DNA of 64,000 nt from Bacillus sp. F19 (GTDB lineage Bacteria > Bacillota > Bacilli > Bacillales > Bacillaceae): contig CP085710.1 in the NCBI GenBank assembly GCA_023823795.1, positions 3,436,001-3,500,000 of the forward strand. Reading direction: 5' to 3'. Shown in pieces: positions 45,775 to 54,704 of the stretch. The translations under genes and the position numbers were made by a program. The notes beneath the pieces are model-generated. The model was not told the origin of the DNA. It saw only the letters and a program-made list of their open reading frames with translations, and did no database searches. Within the stretch, counting starts at the first letter, position 1. Each line of letters opens with the position of its first letter.

Positions 45775-46003
45775 TTAATACTAGTAGTGAACAGCACTCC
45801 ACATGCGCTGTTACGGAATTAATTTCCCCTCCGGCTTTCCACTTATCGCCGACCTAAAGGCTGTGGTGATTGGCATTAGCAACCGCGAGCTCATGTTCCT
45901 TTTTCAATAAAGGGAAGATTCATGCCGTTTTGCAGAGTCAGGAAACGGACTGTGGTCCCTTCCATTCAACATCAACAAGGATCTTTCCTGCGACGAGTAT
46001 TAT
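45775..46003 (-). pseudogene. Unidentified gene relic with three in-frame stops
   Basis: One minus-strand frame reads VAGKILVDVEWKGPQSVS, stop, LCKTA, stop, IFPLLKKEHELAVANANHHS and L, stop, VGDKWKAGGEINSVTAHVEC then CSLLVLK and a final TAA. The stops are TGA, TGA and TAG. Only the C-terminal part is left. The end VTAHVECCSLLVLK recalls the last strand of some glycosyl hydrolases, but this is weak. A terminator follows on the same strand. Confidence 0.45.
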
Positions 46004-46202
46004 TTGAACTATTTATTAATTTTCATTTCATCTTTTATCTTTTTTTCCGATTTATGGATTTTAATCAATTGGTTCATACTACTTATGTATGAAAATAAAC
46101 TTAAATGTTTGATTTACTTCATTTTTAGCATTAAAATTAAGTACTTGAACAGGTTACATACTTTTTTAATAAATCCGGCTGATATAAAGTGAGGTTCAAT
46201 AC

Positions 46203-47693
46203 ATGAATACGGAACAAAAACCAAAAGCAGTTATAGTAATATTCGGAGCAACAGGAGACCTTGCAAAACGCAAGCTTTTCCCCTCCCTCTACCGCCTGTA
46301 CCGCAGCAAGAAAATCGATGCTGATTTCGCAGTTGTCGGTGTTGGAAGAAGACCGTGGACAAATGATGAATTCCGTTCGAATGTCAGTGAATCGATTCAA
46401 TCATCGATTAAGCAATCATCAGAGCTTGAAGAATTCTCATCACACTTTTATTATCATCCGTTCGATGTGACAAATCCATCTTCATACTTAGAGTTAAAAA
46501 GCATCCTGTCCGATATGGACAGCAAGTATCAAATCCCGGGAAACCGGATGTTCTACATGGCCATGGCACCTGAATTCTTCGGAACGATTGCAGGCAATCT
46601 TAAAAAAGAGGGATTAACTGCAACAGAGGGCTGGAGCCGCCTTGTGATCGAAAAACCGTTTGGACATGATTTGCCTTCAGCACAGCAATTAAATGATGAA
46701 ATCCGCGAAGCTTTTTCTGAAGATCAAATCTACCGGATTGATCATTACTTAGGAAAGCAAATGGTCCAGAATATAGAAGTGATCCGTTTCTCAAATGCAT
46801 TGTTTGAGTCTGTCTGGAACAACCGCTTTATCTCAAATATCCAGGTTACTTCAAGCGAAGTGCTTGGTGTAGAAGACCGCGGACGTTACTATGAAAACTC
46901 TGGCGCACTACGGGATATGGTCCAGAATCACCTTATGCAGATGGTTGCCCTGCTAGCGATGGAGCCGCCGATTAAGCTTGAAACAGATGAAATCCGTTCT
47001 GAAAAAGTGAAGGTCATGCGAGCCCTTCGCCCGATGACGGAAAAAGATGTTGCGGATTACTTCGTGCGCGGACAGTACGGCAAGGGCGAATCTGAAGGAA
47101 AAACGGTTCCTGGCTACCGCGAGGAAAGCAATGTGGATACCGAATCCAACACAGAAACATACGTAGCAGGCAAAGTCATGATTGATAACTTCAGATGGGC
47201 AGGTGTTCCATTCTACATCCGTACAGGAAAACGAATGGCGGCAAAATCCACAAAGATTGTTGTTCAATTTAAAGATTTGCCGATGAACCTATATTCAAAA
47301 GATGTCGACAGCAAGCATCCAAACCTGCTCGTCATTCATATTCAGCCTGATGAAGGCATTACCCTTCATTTGAATGCAAAAGAATCAGGCGGCGGATCAT
47401 ATGTGAAACCGATCAAACTCGACTACTGCAGCAATTGTGTCGATCAGTTCAATACGCCTGAAGCCTATGAAAAATTAATCTACGATGGCCTGCGCGGAGA
47501 TGCTACAAACTTCACGCACTGGGATGAAGTTTCATTATCATGGAGCTATGTTGATACCATCTCTAAAGCATGGGAATCAGCAAAAGCAGACTTCCCTAAC
47601 TACGCTGCCGGCTCAATGGGCCCGAAAGCAGCAGATGAAATGCTAGAAAAAGACGGCTTCCACTGGTGGCCGATTACAGATATTGTAGAATAA
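46203..47693 (+). CDS. zwf: Glucose-6-phosphate 1-dehydrogenase
   Basis: A 496-aa enzyme for the first oxidative step of the pentose phosphate pathway. NADP site [19 protein letters not shown]; active site [13 protein letters not shown] near residue 180; structural [18 protein letters not shown]. The ATG at 46203 has GTGAGG upstream. gndA, for the third step, lies 1.8 kb away on the other strand, with an MFS gene between them. Confidence 0.97.
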   Translation: MNTEQKPKAVIVIFGATGDLAKRKLFPSLYRLYRSKKIDADFAVVGVGRRPWTNDEFRSNVSESIQSSIKQSSELEEFSSHFYYHPFDVTNPSSYLELKSILSDMDSKYQIPGNRMFYMAMAPEFFGTIAGNLKKEGLTATEGWSRLVIEKPFGHDLPSAQQLNDEIREAFSEDQIYRIDHYLGKQMVQNIEVIRFSNALFESVWNNRFISNIQVTSSEVLGVEDRGRYYENSGALRDMVQNHLMQMVALLAMEPPIKLETDEIRSEKVKVMRALRPMTEKDVADYFVRGQYGKGESEGKTVPGYREESNVDTESNTETYVAGKVMIDNFRWAGVPFYIRTGKRMAAKSTKIVVQFKDLPMNLYSKDVDSKHPNLLVIHIQPDEGITLHLNAKESGGGSYVKPIKLDYCSNCVDQFNTPEAYEKLIYDGLRGDATNFTHWDEVSLSWSYVDTISKAWESAKADFPNYAAGSMGPKAADEMLEKDGFHWWPITDIVE

Positions 47694-47697
47694 AAAG

Positions 47698-47731
47698 TTT
47701 AAACGCCTGGAAATTCCAGGCGTTTTATTTT
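47698..47731 (+). terminator. Terminator after zwf
   Basis: AAACGCCTGGA and TCCAGGCGTTT pair around AAT, followed by TATTTTT. Confidence 0.88.
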
Positions 47732-47736
47732 TGAAT

Positions 47737-47763
47737 AAAAAAGCCTCCTCACAGAGGGGCTAC
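47737..47763 (-). terminator. Terminator after the MFS gene
   Basis: On the minus strand AGCCCCTC and GAGGAGGCT pair around TGT, followed by TTTTTTATTC. Confidence 0.7.
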
Positions 47764-49133
47764 TAGTTGAAATCCTTTTTACTATTAAGATAATACATAA
47801 GAAAAACAGTCAGTGAGCATATGATTAGTCCCGCTAGCCCTGCAAAAATATTAGTATAAATCAGCTTAGGTGCAAGTCCCTGCTGCCATTCAATAAACAG
47901 CCCGGAGAGAGCAACACCGAAAGCTCCCCCAAAGAATTGCACAAGCTGTGTCATCCCCATACCCGCTCCAATTTCTTTTTTTGGCAGGATGCGGGTTGCT
48001 TCATTTGCAATGCTTGATGTTAAGCTTGAAAAACCAGTGCTCATAAACATATAGGCAATTAAAATGGCATAATCTGAGAAACCTGAGAAAAAGACCAATA
48101 TAACGGTTGAAATCAATAGTGCTGCATGACCAAAAAAGATGAGCGGAAGATTTCCGAATTTATCGATCAAACGGCCAATAAACTGAGCTGCGACTGCAGA
48201 CAAAATAGCTCCCGGGAAGATAATCATTCCGATGGCAGCGGGATCTTTCTCAAAAATGACTGTCAAGATAATCGGCATTAAAAACAGCGTTGAGAAATGA
48301 ACAATAAATGCAGAAAATCCGACTCCGGCTAATTTCAAGTATTGCCGATTGCGCAAAAGAGACGGCTGGACAAACGGAATGTCGACTTTATGCACATGTC
48401 TCCAGAGAATAAATAAAAGAATGATTGTGCCGGCAAGCAATGGTATGGACATCGTTGATAAAAATAGCAGCAATCCAGTAACGCCAAGTCCAGTCAGCAA
48501 ACCTCCGAAAGAATCAAAGTGGACTTGCTTTGCATCTTCTTTCGGCAAGAGTTTTTGAAAGAGCGGCAAAATCAGGATGACAAATCCCGTAATTAAAAAA
48601 AGATAATGCCAGCCTAAATATTGTGTAATGGCTCCGCCTATAACAGGACCTAGCCCAAAACCAAGAGAGGCGGCTGATGAAATAAGCGACATTGCTTTTC
48701 CCCGTCTTAATATAGGAATGTATTTCCCTGCAAGAACCATTGCAAGACCAGGAACAGCACCGGCACCGGCAGCCTGCAGGACACGGGCAGTTAAAAGCAT
48801 ATAAAAACTGTTAGAGAAAAATCCGATGATGGACGAGATTCCAAGCAGCATTAACCCAATTGAAAGCAGCTTTGAAATCGGAATAAAATCAGATAAGCGG
48901 CTGTATGTCAAAGTTGAAATAGCAAAGGCAATCGAATAGCCGGATACAATCCATGATGCTGTTCCAGATGATAAGTTCAGGTCATTTAACACACTTGGCA
49001 GCGCAACATTGAACATAGTTGTGTTCATCACGACAAGCCAGACTGTTAAGCTCCATAATAAAACAATCTTTGTTTCGTGGGCTAATCCATGTTCATTTTT
49101 TTTAATAGGTATTTCTGTTGTGATAGCTGACAT
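47763..49133 (-). CDS. MFS drug-efflux type transporter (DHA2-like)
   Basis: A 456-aa membrane protein with about 13-14 helices. Motif A is seen in TYSRLSDFIPISKLLSIG, motif C-like GLGPVIGGAITQYLGW and the DHA2-type start WSLTVWLVVMNTTMFNVALP. Such transporters export drugs or tetracycline-like compounds; the substrate is unknown. ATG 49133 (MSAITTEIPIKK) follows GGCGGGAT. It splits zwf from gndA. Confidence 0.87.
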   Translation of the reverse strand: MSAITTEIPIKKNEHGLAHETKIVLLWSLTVWLVVMNTTMFNVALPSVLNDLNLSSGTASWIVSGYSIAFAISTLTYSRLSDFIPISKLLSIGLMLLGISSIIGFFSNSFYMLLTARVLQAAGAGAVPGLAMVLAGKYIPILRRGKAMSLISSAASLGFGLGPVIGGAITQYLGWHYLFLITGFVILILPLFQKLLPKEDAKQVHFDSFGGLLTGLGVTGLLLFLSTMSIPLLAGTIILLFILWRHVHKVDIPFVQPSLLRNRQYLKLAGVGFSAFIVHFSTLFLMPIILTVIFEKDPAAIGMIIFPGAILSAVAAQFIGRLIDKFGNLPLIFFGHAALLISTVILVFFSGFSDYAILIAYMFMSTGFSSLTSSIANEATRILPKKEIGAGMGMTQLVQFFGGAFGVALSGLFIEWQQGLAPKLIYTNIFAGLAGLIICSLTVFLMYYLNSKKDFN

Positions 49134-49210
49134 GTGATCCCGCCTTTTTATCTCGTGTACCAATGAAATATACGCGCTCTGTTTGGAATCGTCAACTATT
49201 TTGAATTCAT

Positions 49211-49243
49211 GAAAAACCGGGCATCCGTTTTCATGCCCGTCTG
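49211..49243 (-). terminator. Terminator after the broken yqaE-like gene
   Basis: On the minus strand ACGGGCAT and ATGCCCGG(T) pair around GAAAACGG, followed by TTTTTC. Confidence 0.8.
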
Positions 49244-49246
49244 GAT

Positions 49247-49434
49247 CTATTCATATTGACTGCCATACTTTTTCGCTCGTTTATCTGCCTTCGCATCTTT
49301 TACAACCAGTACCGCATGAATGGCTCCCGGAATATAGAAAATCAATGTTAAATGAAATTCAGCAGCGCCTGAAATGGTTTGCCAACAAAAAGCACGGCTA
49401 CAGGCGGCAGCAATATGGCCAGTAAATAAAGCAT
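49247..49434 (-). pseudogene. YqaE/Pmp3-family membrane protein with a frameshift
   Basis: The ATG at 49434 (with GGGGTG upstream) reads MLYLLAILLPPVAVLFVGKP FQALLNFI and then TAA at 49350. The next frame continues LTLIFYIPGAIHAVLVVKDA to KYGSQYE. Both halves join to a normal Pmp3/YqaE protein of about 62 aa. One T is missing in a short T-run (ATTTAACATTG), so it is a fresh frameshift or a sequencing error. Confidence 0.85.
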
Positions 49435-49499
49435 TCGTTTTCACCCCGTTCAATCATTCTGTTTCTTTTTTACCCAGAAACATCAAGGAGAAAACATAA

Positions 49500-49533
49500 A
49501 GAAAACACGGCGCCCGGGTGGCACCATGTTTTG
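49500..49533 (-). terminator. Terminator after gndA
   Basis: On the minus strand ACATGGTGCC and GGCGCCGTGT pair with one or two G-U pairs around ACCCG, followed by TTTTC. Confidence 0.75.
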
Positions 49534-49539
49534 TTTTTC

Positions 49540-50952
49540 TTATTTTGACATCCATTCCGTATGGAAGATCCCTTCTTTATCCGTACGCTGATAAGTATGA
49601 GCTCCAAAGTAGTCGCGCTGTGCCTGAATAAGGTTGGCAGGAAGCGTTTCTGTCCGGTAGCTGTCATAGTATGATAACGCAGCTGAGAAGCTTGGCACCG
49701 GAACTCCCTGTTCAATCGCAACCGTTAAGACTTTGCGAAGTGCTCCCTGGTAGCTTTCTGCTATTTCTTTAAAGTATGGATCAAGCAGCAGGTTTGCAAG
49801 GTTTGCATCACGGTCATATGCATCTTTGATTTTTTGCAGGAATGCAGCGCGAATGATACAGCCGCCTCTGAAAATCATGGCGATATCGCCGTACTGAAGA
49901 TCCCACTTGTATTCATCAGAAGCTGCTCTCATTTGAGCGAAGCCTTGTGCATAAGAACAGATTTTACTCATATAAAGAGCTTTGCGCACTACTTCAATAA
50001 GTTCTGCCTTGTCGCCTTCAAAAGGAGAAACAGCAGGTCCTGATAAGATTTTGCTTGCTTTCACGCGCTCATCCTTCATGGCAGAAATGAATCGTGCAAA
50101 AACAGACTCTGTAATAATCGGCAGCGGAACACCTAAATCAAGGGCGCTTTTGCTTGTCCATTTTCCAGTGCCTTTTTGGCCTGCAGTATCTAAAATGACG
50201 TCTACAAGCGGCTTTCCGGTTTCTTCATCTGTTTTAGTAAAGATGTCTGCTGTGATTTCAATTAAATAGCTGTCAAGCTCGCCTTGATTCCAGTCCGCAA
50301 ATACTTCATGCAATTCCTCTGCAGATAGACCTAGAACATTTTTCAAAATAAAATAAGCTTCTGAAATCAGCTGCATGTCGCCGTATTCAATGCCGTTATG
50401 AACCATTTTCACATAATGGCCAGCACCATCAGGACCGATGTATGTAGTACATGGATCACCATCAACTTTTGCAGAAATCGCTTCGAAAATAGGCTTTACT
50501 AGATCGAAGGCTTCTTTTTGGCCGCCAGGCATAATTGATGGCCCTTTAAGTGCCCCTTCTTCACCGCCGGATACGCCAGTGCCGATGAAGTGTATGCCGC
50601 TCTCGGCAAGCTCCTTGTTGCGGCGCTGTGTGTCTGTATACAGCGTATTTCCGCCGTCAATTAAAATATCCCCTTTATCTAAATGAGGAAGCAATTGTTC
50701 TATTGTAGCATCTGTTGCAAAGCCCGCTTTGACCATCAACAAAATTTTGCGGGGAGTTTCAAGTGATTGAACAAATTCTTCAATGCTGTATGTACCAACC
50801 AGATTTTTACCGCTGTTTTCTTTCAGCATCTCTTCTGTTTTATCAGAAGAACGATTATAAACCGATACGGAATATCCGCGGCTTTCTATATTAAGAGCGA
50901 GGTTTTTGCCCATGACGGCCAAACCGATGACGCCAATTTGCTGTTTTGACAT
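49540..50952 (-). CDS. gndA: 6-phosphogluconate dehydrogenase, decarboxylating
   Basis: A 470-aa enzyme of the pentose phosphate pathway (NADP-dependent GndA type). N-terminal [32 protein letters not shown]; catalytic signature [14 protein letters not shown]-terminal [23 protein letters not shown] 50952 (MSKQQIGV) follows GAAGGGAAG; a longer frame upstream is not used. Confidence 0.97.
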   Translation of the reverse strand: MSKQQIGVIGLAVMGKNLALNIESRGYSVSVYNRSSDKTEEMLKENSGKNLVGTYSIEEFVQSLETPRKILLMVKAGFATDATIEQLLPHLDKGDILIDGGNTLYTDTQRRNKELAESGIHFIGTGVSGGEEGALKGPSIMPGGQKEAFDLVKPIFEAISAKVDGDPCTTYIGPDGAGHYVKMVHNGIEYGDMQLISEAYFILKNVLGLSAEELHEVFADWNQGELDSYLIEITADIFTKTDEETGKPLVDVILDTAGQKGTGKWTSKSALDLGVPLPIITESVFARFISAMKDERVKASKILSGPAVSPFEGDKAELIEVVRKALYMSKICSYAQGFAQMRAASDEYKWDLQYGDIAMIFRGGCIIRAAFLQKIKDAYDRDANLANLLLDPYFKEIAESYQGALRKVLTVAIEQGVPVPSFSAALSYYDSYRTETLPANLIQAQRDYFGAHTYQRTDKEGIFHTEWMSK

Positions 50953-51069
50953 TATGATACTTCCCTTCTCAATCAATTTTTTATATACAGAGCTCATGCA
51001 TACAGTCACATGGATTCTTCATGTAAAAATAACACAGGAGCCTTGCTTTTATCAAGTAAAGCACCTTAA

Positions 51070-52320
51070 TCATTCCCTTAAAAAATCTTTATTAAAACTT
51101 GTGCCGCTTGTTTTATCATCTTCTGATTGGTCCACTTTCATCCCGCGTTTGACCATGCTGCTGCCATATTTTCTATTAATATCTTCAATGGTTTTGTAAA
51201 GCGGTTCTTTTTTTGCGTCCTCCTGAAAAGAAAAAAGATCCAGCTGCTTATAAGCATCCTCTTTCGGAACGAGATCCTGGCATGTTACTCCAAGGAGCCG
51301 GATTGGTTCACCCGTCCAATGCTTATCAAACAGCGCTTTAGCATGTGTAAGAATATCCTCTGTCTCAACAATCGGGTTATTCAGTTTCTTACTCCGAGTA
51401 TATGTGCTTCGGTCAGAATAACGAATCGTCGTAAAGATTTTCGTGCCAAGAACATCCTTTCGTTTCATTCTGCTGCTAACCGAATGTGACAGACGGTTCA
51501 GAGTTTCATACAGAATTCTGGCCTCTGTCGTATCTTTTGATAAAGTAGTTGAGTTTCCGATGCTTTTAAAATCATAGATGGAGTCAGGGTTTACCTCTCT
51601 ATCATCTATTCCATTTGCTCTTTTTTTCAGGCGCTCGCCGTTGATTCCGAGAAGCTGCTTTAATCCAATCGCATCAGCATCTGCTAGGTCTTTTATCGTT
51701 TGAATACCAATTGTTTTTAATTTCTCGGCCGTTTTTTCTCCAACCCCATGCATTTCGCTTACAGGAAGCGGCCAAAGAGTCTTACCCAGCTCCCGCTTTC
51801 TGAGTACAGTGATGCCGAGGGGTTTTTTCATGTTGGATGCCATTTTGGCGAGAAATTTGTTAGGTGCTACGCCAATGCTTGCCGGCAGCAAAAGCTCTTC
51901 CATCAGTCTGTCCTGAATGGTCTTAGCGATTTGAAGAGGATTGCCCTCCTTTAAAAACTCCGTTAAATCCATATATCCTTCATCAATTGAAACGGGCTCT
52001 ACCAGATGTGTAAACTCCCGTAAAAGGCCGAACATAGCTTTAGAGGCTTTTCTGTAACGGTCAAAGTTTGGTTTTCGGACAATCAGTTCAGGACACTGCC
52101 GTTTCGCCTGCCAAAGCGGCATGGTCGTTTTCACTCCCTTAGCCCTCGCTTCATAACTGCAAGTAACCACAATTCCTTTTCGTTCTTCTACGTTTCCTGC
52201 AATTGCAAGCGGCTTTCCTCTAAGTTCGGGTTCAAATGCCATTTCAACAGATGCATAAAAGCTGTTCATGTCCACATGTAAAATTACTCTAGGTCGACTT
52301 AGCTCTTTCATCTTATTCAT
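51070..52320 (-). CDS. dinB: Y-family DNA polymerase IV (YqjH / PolY1)
   Basis: A 416-aa translesion polymerase. Catalytic residues are in HVDMNSFYASVE and VSIDEGYMDLTEFL; the polymerase-associated domain spans about 240-350; the beta-clamp motif KQLDLFSF is at about residue 380. The start is either 52320 (MNKMKELSRPRV) or 52311; the ribosome site GGAAAG is weak. No LexA box is seen, unlike yqjW. Confidence 0.94.
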   Translation of the reverse strand: MNKMKELSRPRVILHVDMNSFYASVEMAFEPELRGKPLAIAGNVEERKGIVVTCSYEARAKGVKTTMPLWQAKRQCPELIVRKPNFDRYRKASKAMFGLLREFTHLVEPVSIDEGYMDLTEFLKEGNPLQIAKTIQDRLMEELLLPASIGVAPNKFLAKMASNMKKPLGITVLRKRELGKTLWPLPVSEMHGVGEKTAEKLKTIGIQTIKDLADADAIGLKQLLGINGERLKKRANGIDDREVNPDSIYDFKSIGNSTTLSKDTTEARILYETLNRLSHSVSSRMKRKDVLGTKIFTTIRYSDRSTYTRSKKLNNPIVETEDILTHAKALFDKHWTGEPIRLLGVTCQDLVPKEDAYKQLDLFSFQEDAKKEPLYKTIEDINRKYGSSMVKRGMKVDQSEDDKTSGTSFNKDFLRE

Positions 52321-52361
52321 CTTCTTTCCAAACAATCGTTCTCTTTCCATTTTATCATATA

Positions 52362-52392
52362 ATCTAAAAAAGCCGCCATCAGATGAATGGCG
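52362..52392 (-). terminator. Terminator upstream of dinB
   Basis: GCCGCCAT and ATGGCGGC pair around CAGATGA; TTTTTT follows on the minus strand. It would stop transcripts coming from the gene-poor stretch upstream. Confidence 0.7.
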
Positions 52393-52522
52393 GCGGTGCG
52401 GCTGTTCATTTTTTTATGCTGTACTTTAACTCCGAACGGACCCAATTGTAACGGCAAGAATCAGAACCGTAATCTTCTCTGAAACACGAAAAGCTGACGC
52501 GGAAAACAGCGAGGTATCTACC

Positions 52523-52605
52523 TAAAATCGATATTTATCAACCGATTTCAGGATTTATCTATCTGATAAATTTATCAATTGAAATCAAAATTTTTTATCA
52601 ACACG
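52523..52605. repeat. Short tandem array D (20-22-bp unit)
   Basis: Units like ATATTTATCAACCGATTTCA repeat about four times with TTTATCAA or TTTATCTA kept. The words differ from arrays A-C but the unit length and T-rich style are alike. Confidence 0.65.
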
Positions 52606-52625
52606 ATCCTTCAGCTGCAAAAATA

Positions 52626-52650
52626 ATAAGCCTGCATGGAGCAGGCTATC
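52626..52650 (-). terminator. Terminator after the broken 57-aa gene
   Basis: AGCCTGC and GCAGGCT pair around ATGGA; TTATTATTTTTG follows on the minus strand. Confidence 0.7.
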
Positions 52651-52821
52651 AGCACTCATCAACCTTATCAAACCCAAATCTCTCTAAAAATTCATTGTAA
52701 GCTTCCATTCTGCCCAATATTTTGCCTTTTTCAAGCTCGTTCATTGAGCCATCCTTCAAAAGCTTGCAGTTCTCCTCCGCTCTTGTCTTAACATAGGTGC
52801 ACTTTCATTAAATGTATTCAT
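52649..52821 (-). pseudogene. Small gene (about 57 aa) with a frameshift
   Basis: ATG 52821, with AAGGAGAGGTG upstream, starts MNTFNE; after one lost A in AATGAAAGTGC the next frame reads KCTYVKTRAEENCKLLKDGS, then MNELEKGKILGRMEAYNEFL and ERFGFDKVDEC to TGA at 52649. The span is exactly one base short of 58 codons. A helical soluble protein; family not recognised. Confidence 0.65.
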
Positions 52822-52917
52822 ATTGGTCACCTCTCCTTAATAAGGAAAGTACCCTGCTGCACACTTTGACAAACTATTATCGGCACATTAAGATAAGCGC
52901 AAGTACGTTATTAAACC

Positions 52918-52963
52918 TTAAAAAAGCTCGCTGTCTTGTTATAAGGCAGCGAGCTTTTTTTAC
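52918..52963. terminator. Terminator after msrA
   Basis: AAAAAAGCTCGCTG and CAGCGAGCTTTTTT pair around TCTTGTTATAAGG and reach into the msrA stop codon. Confidence 0.85.
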
Positions 52964-53487
52964 TGATTCCAATTTTTCTTTATAAATTCTTCTCTTCCTG
53001 ATTCTTCTCTTTCTTGCTTATATTTCTCCGGATTTTTAGCATAAAACTTTTGATGATATTCTTCTGCATGGTAAAAAGGAGCTGCCGGAAGGATTTCAGT
53101 TACAATCGGTTTCTTAAAGCGGCCGCTCTCTTCAATCGCAGCTTTTGACTGCTCTGCTTTTAGCTTTTGCTGTTCTATATGATAAAAAATGGCTGTGCGG
53201 TACTGGCTGCCCCGGTCAAAGAACTGTCCGCCATCATCTGTCGGATCAATTTGCGGCCAATATAACTCGAGCAGTCTTTCATATGAAAATACTTCAGGTT
53301 CAAATGTAATTTCCACAGCTTCCAGGTGGCCTGTTTCACCTGTTTTAATTTGTTCATAAGAAGGATTTTCTAATGTTCCTCCTGTATAGCCAGAAACAAC
53401 CTCAATGATGCCAGGCTGCTCGTCAAACGGCTTCACCATACACCAGAAGCATCCCCCGGCAAAAGTTGCTTTTTCTTTCTTTTTCAT
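52960..53487 (-). CDS. msrA: Peptide-methionine (S)-S-oxide reductase
   Basis: A 175-aa repair enzyme. The catalytic Cys is in [31 protein letters not shown] and [19 protein letters not shown] are all typical. It reduces the S form of methionine sulfoxide. ATG 53487 follows GAGGTG. MsrB is not encoded nearby. Confidence 0.95.
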   Translation of the reverse strand: MKKKEKATFAGGCFWCMVKPFDEQPGIIEVVSGYTGGTLENPSYEQIKTGETGHLEAVEITFEPEVFSYERLLELYWPQIDPTDDGGQFFDRGSQYRTAIFYHIEQQKLKAEQSKAAIEESGRFKKPIVTEILPAAPFYHAEEYHQKFYAKNPEKYKQEREESGREEFIKKNWNQ

Positions 53488-53557
53488 GCTGAACACCTCT
53501 ATTTCTGAAAAATAAGAAACAGCAGGAGCAATCGCTGCTCCTGCCATTCTTTTTGGA

Positions 53558-54682
53558 TTATTCGCCTTTAGCTACTTCCTCAATGATCGCGACAACAAGC
53601 TCAGCTGTTTTCACAAGCTCTTCTATCGGCATCTTTTCATTGGTTGTATGAATATCTTCATACCCGACTGCCAAATTCACAGTTGGAATGTCAAACCCGG
53701 CAATAACATTGGCATCGCTGCCTCCGCCGCTTGTTTGAAGCTCACTTGTTCGGCCGATTGCTGCAGCCGCTTTTTTAGCGACTTCAACAACATGATCTCC
53801 CTCGCCAAATTTAAAGCCGGGATACATCACTTCAATATCCACTTCAGCGCGTCCGCCCATTTCAGCAGCAGCACTTTCAAAAGCTTCTTTCATTTTCGCC
53901 ACTTGAGCTTCCATTTTCTCAGGAACCAAAGATCTTGCTTCAGCTAAAATATTCACTTGATCGCAAACGATGTTTGTTTGTGTGCCTCCTTCAAAACGGC
54001 CAATGTTAGCTGTTGTTTCATGATCAATTCTGCCTAAGGGCATTTTAGCAATAGCTTTTGCAGCAATCGTGATCGCTGATACGCCTTTTTCAGGGGCGAC
54101 ACCGGCATGAGCCGTCTTTCCGTAGATGGCTGCTTTTACTTTAGCTTGTGTTGGAGCTGCAACAATAATTGTCCCGACTTTTCCATCACTGTCTAATGCA
54201 TATCCGAATTTTGCCGTAATTTGAGATCCATCAATGGCTTTCGCTCCTACAAGGCCTGATTCTTCTCCGGCAGTAATAATAAATTCGATTTTTCCATGAG
54301 AGATGTTATTTTCCTTCAATACACGAACGGCTTCAAGCATCGCGGATAAACCTGTTTTATCATCAGCACCTAAAATCGTCGTACCGTCTGTCACGATGTA
54401 ATCATCTTTAATAGAGGGCTTAATTCCTTTTCCAGGAACAACAGTGTCCATATGTGAAGTAAAATAAATCGGATCTACTCCGTCTTTTACAGCTTCCAGA
54501 GTACAAATTAAATTTCCTGCACCGTGCCCGGTAACACCCGTTGTATCATCTTCAACAACATGAACACCAAGTGATGAAAACTTTTCTTTTAATACTTTTG
54601 CAATTTCTGTTTCGAATTTCGTTTCTGAATCAATTTGCACAAGCTCCAGAAATTCATTAACTAAGCGTTCTTGATTAACCAT
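53558..54682 (-). CDS. yqjE: Peptidase T-like M20 aminopeptidase (YqjE)
   Basis: A 374-aa zinc-peptidase-like protein. Metal sites: [16 protein letters not shown] near residue 72, [16 protein letters not shown] near residue 105 and [28 protein letters not shown] near the C-terminus. A tripeptidase activity is likely. ATG 54682 follows TGGAGG. The upstream yqjD stop is 23 bases away, so they may share a transcript. Confidence 0.92.
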   Translation of the reverse strand: MVNQERLVNEFLELVQIDSETKFETEIAKVLKEKFSSLGVHVVEDDTTGVTGHGAGNLICTLEAVKDGVDPIYFTSHMDTVVPGKGIKPSIKDDYIVTDGTTILGADDKTGLSAMLEAVRVLKENNISHGKIEFIITAGEESGLVGAKAIDGSQITAKFGYALDSDGKVGTIIVAAPTQAKVKAAIYGKTAHAGVAPEKGVSAITIAAKAIAKMPLGRIDHETTANIGRFEGGTQTNIVCDQVNILAEARSLVPEKMEAQVAKMKEAFESAAAEMGGRAEVDIEVMYPGFKFGEGDHVVEVAKKAAAAIGRTSELQTSGGGSDANVIAGFDIPTVNLAVGYEDIHTTNEKMPIEELVKTAELVVAIIEEVAKGE

Positions 54683-54704
54683 ATGTATTCCTCCATAAAG
54701 TGTA

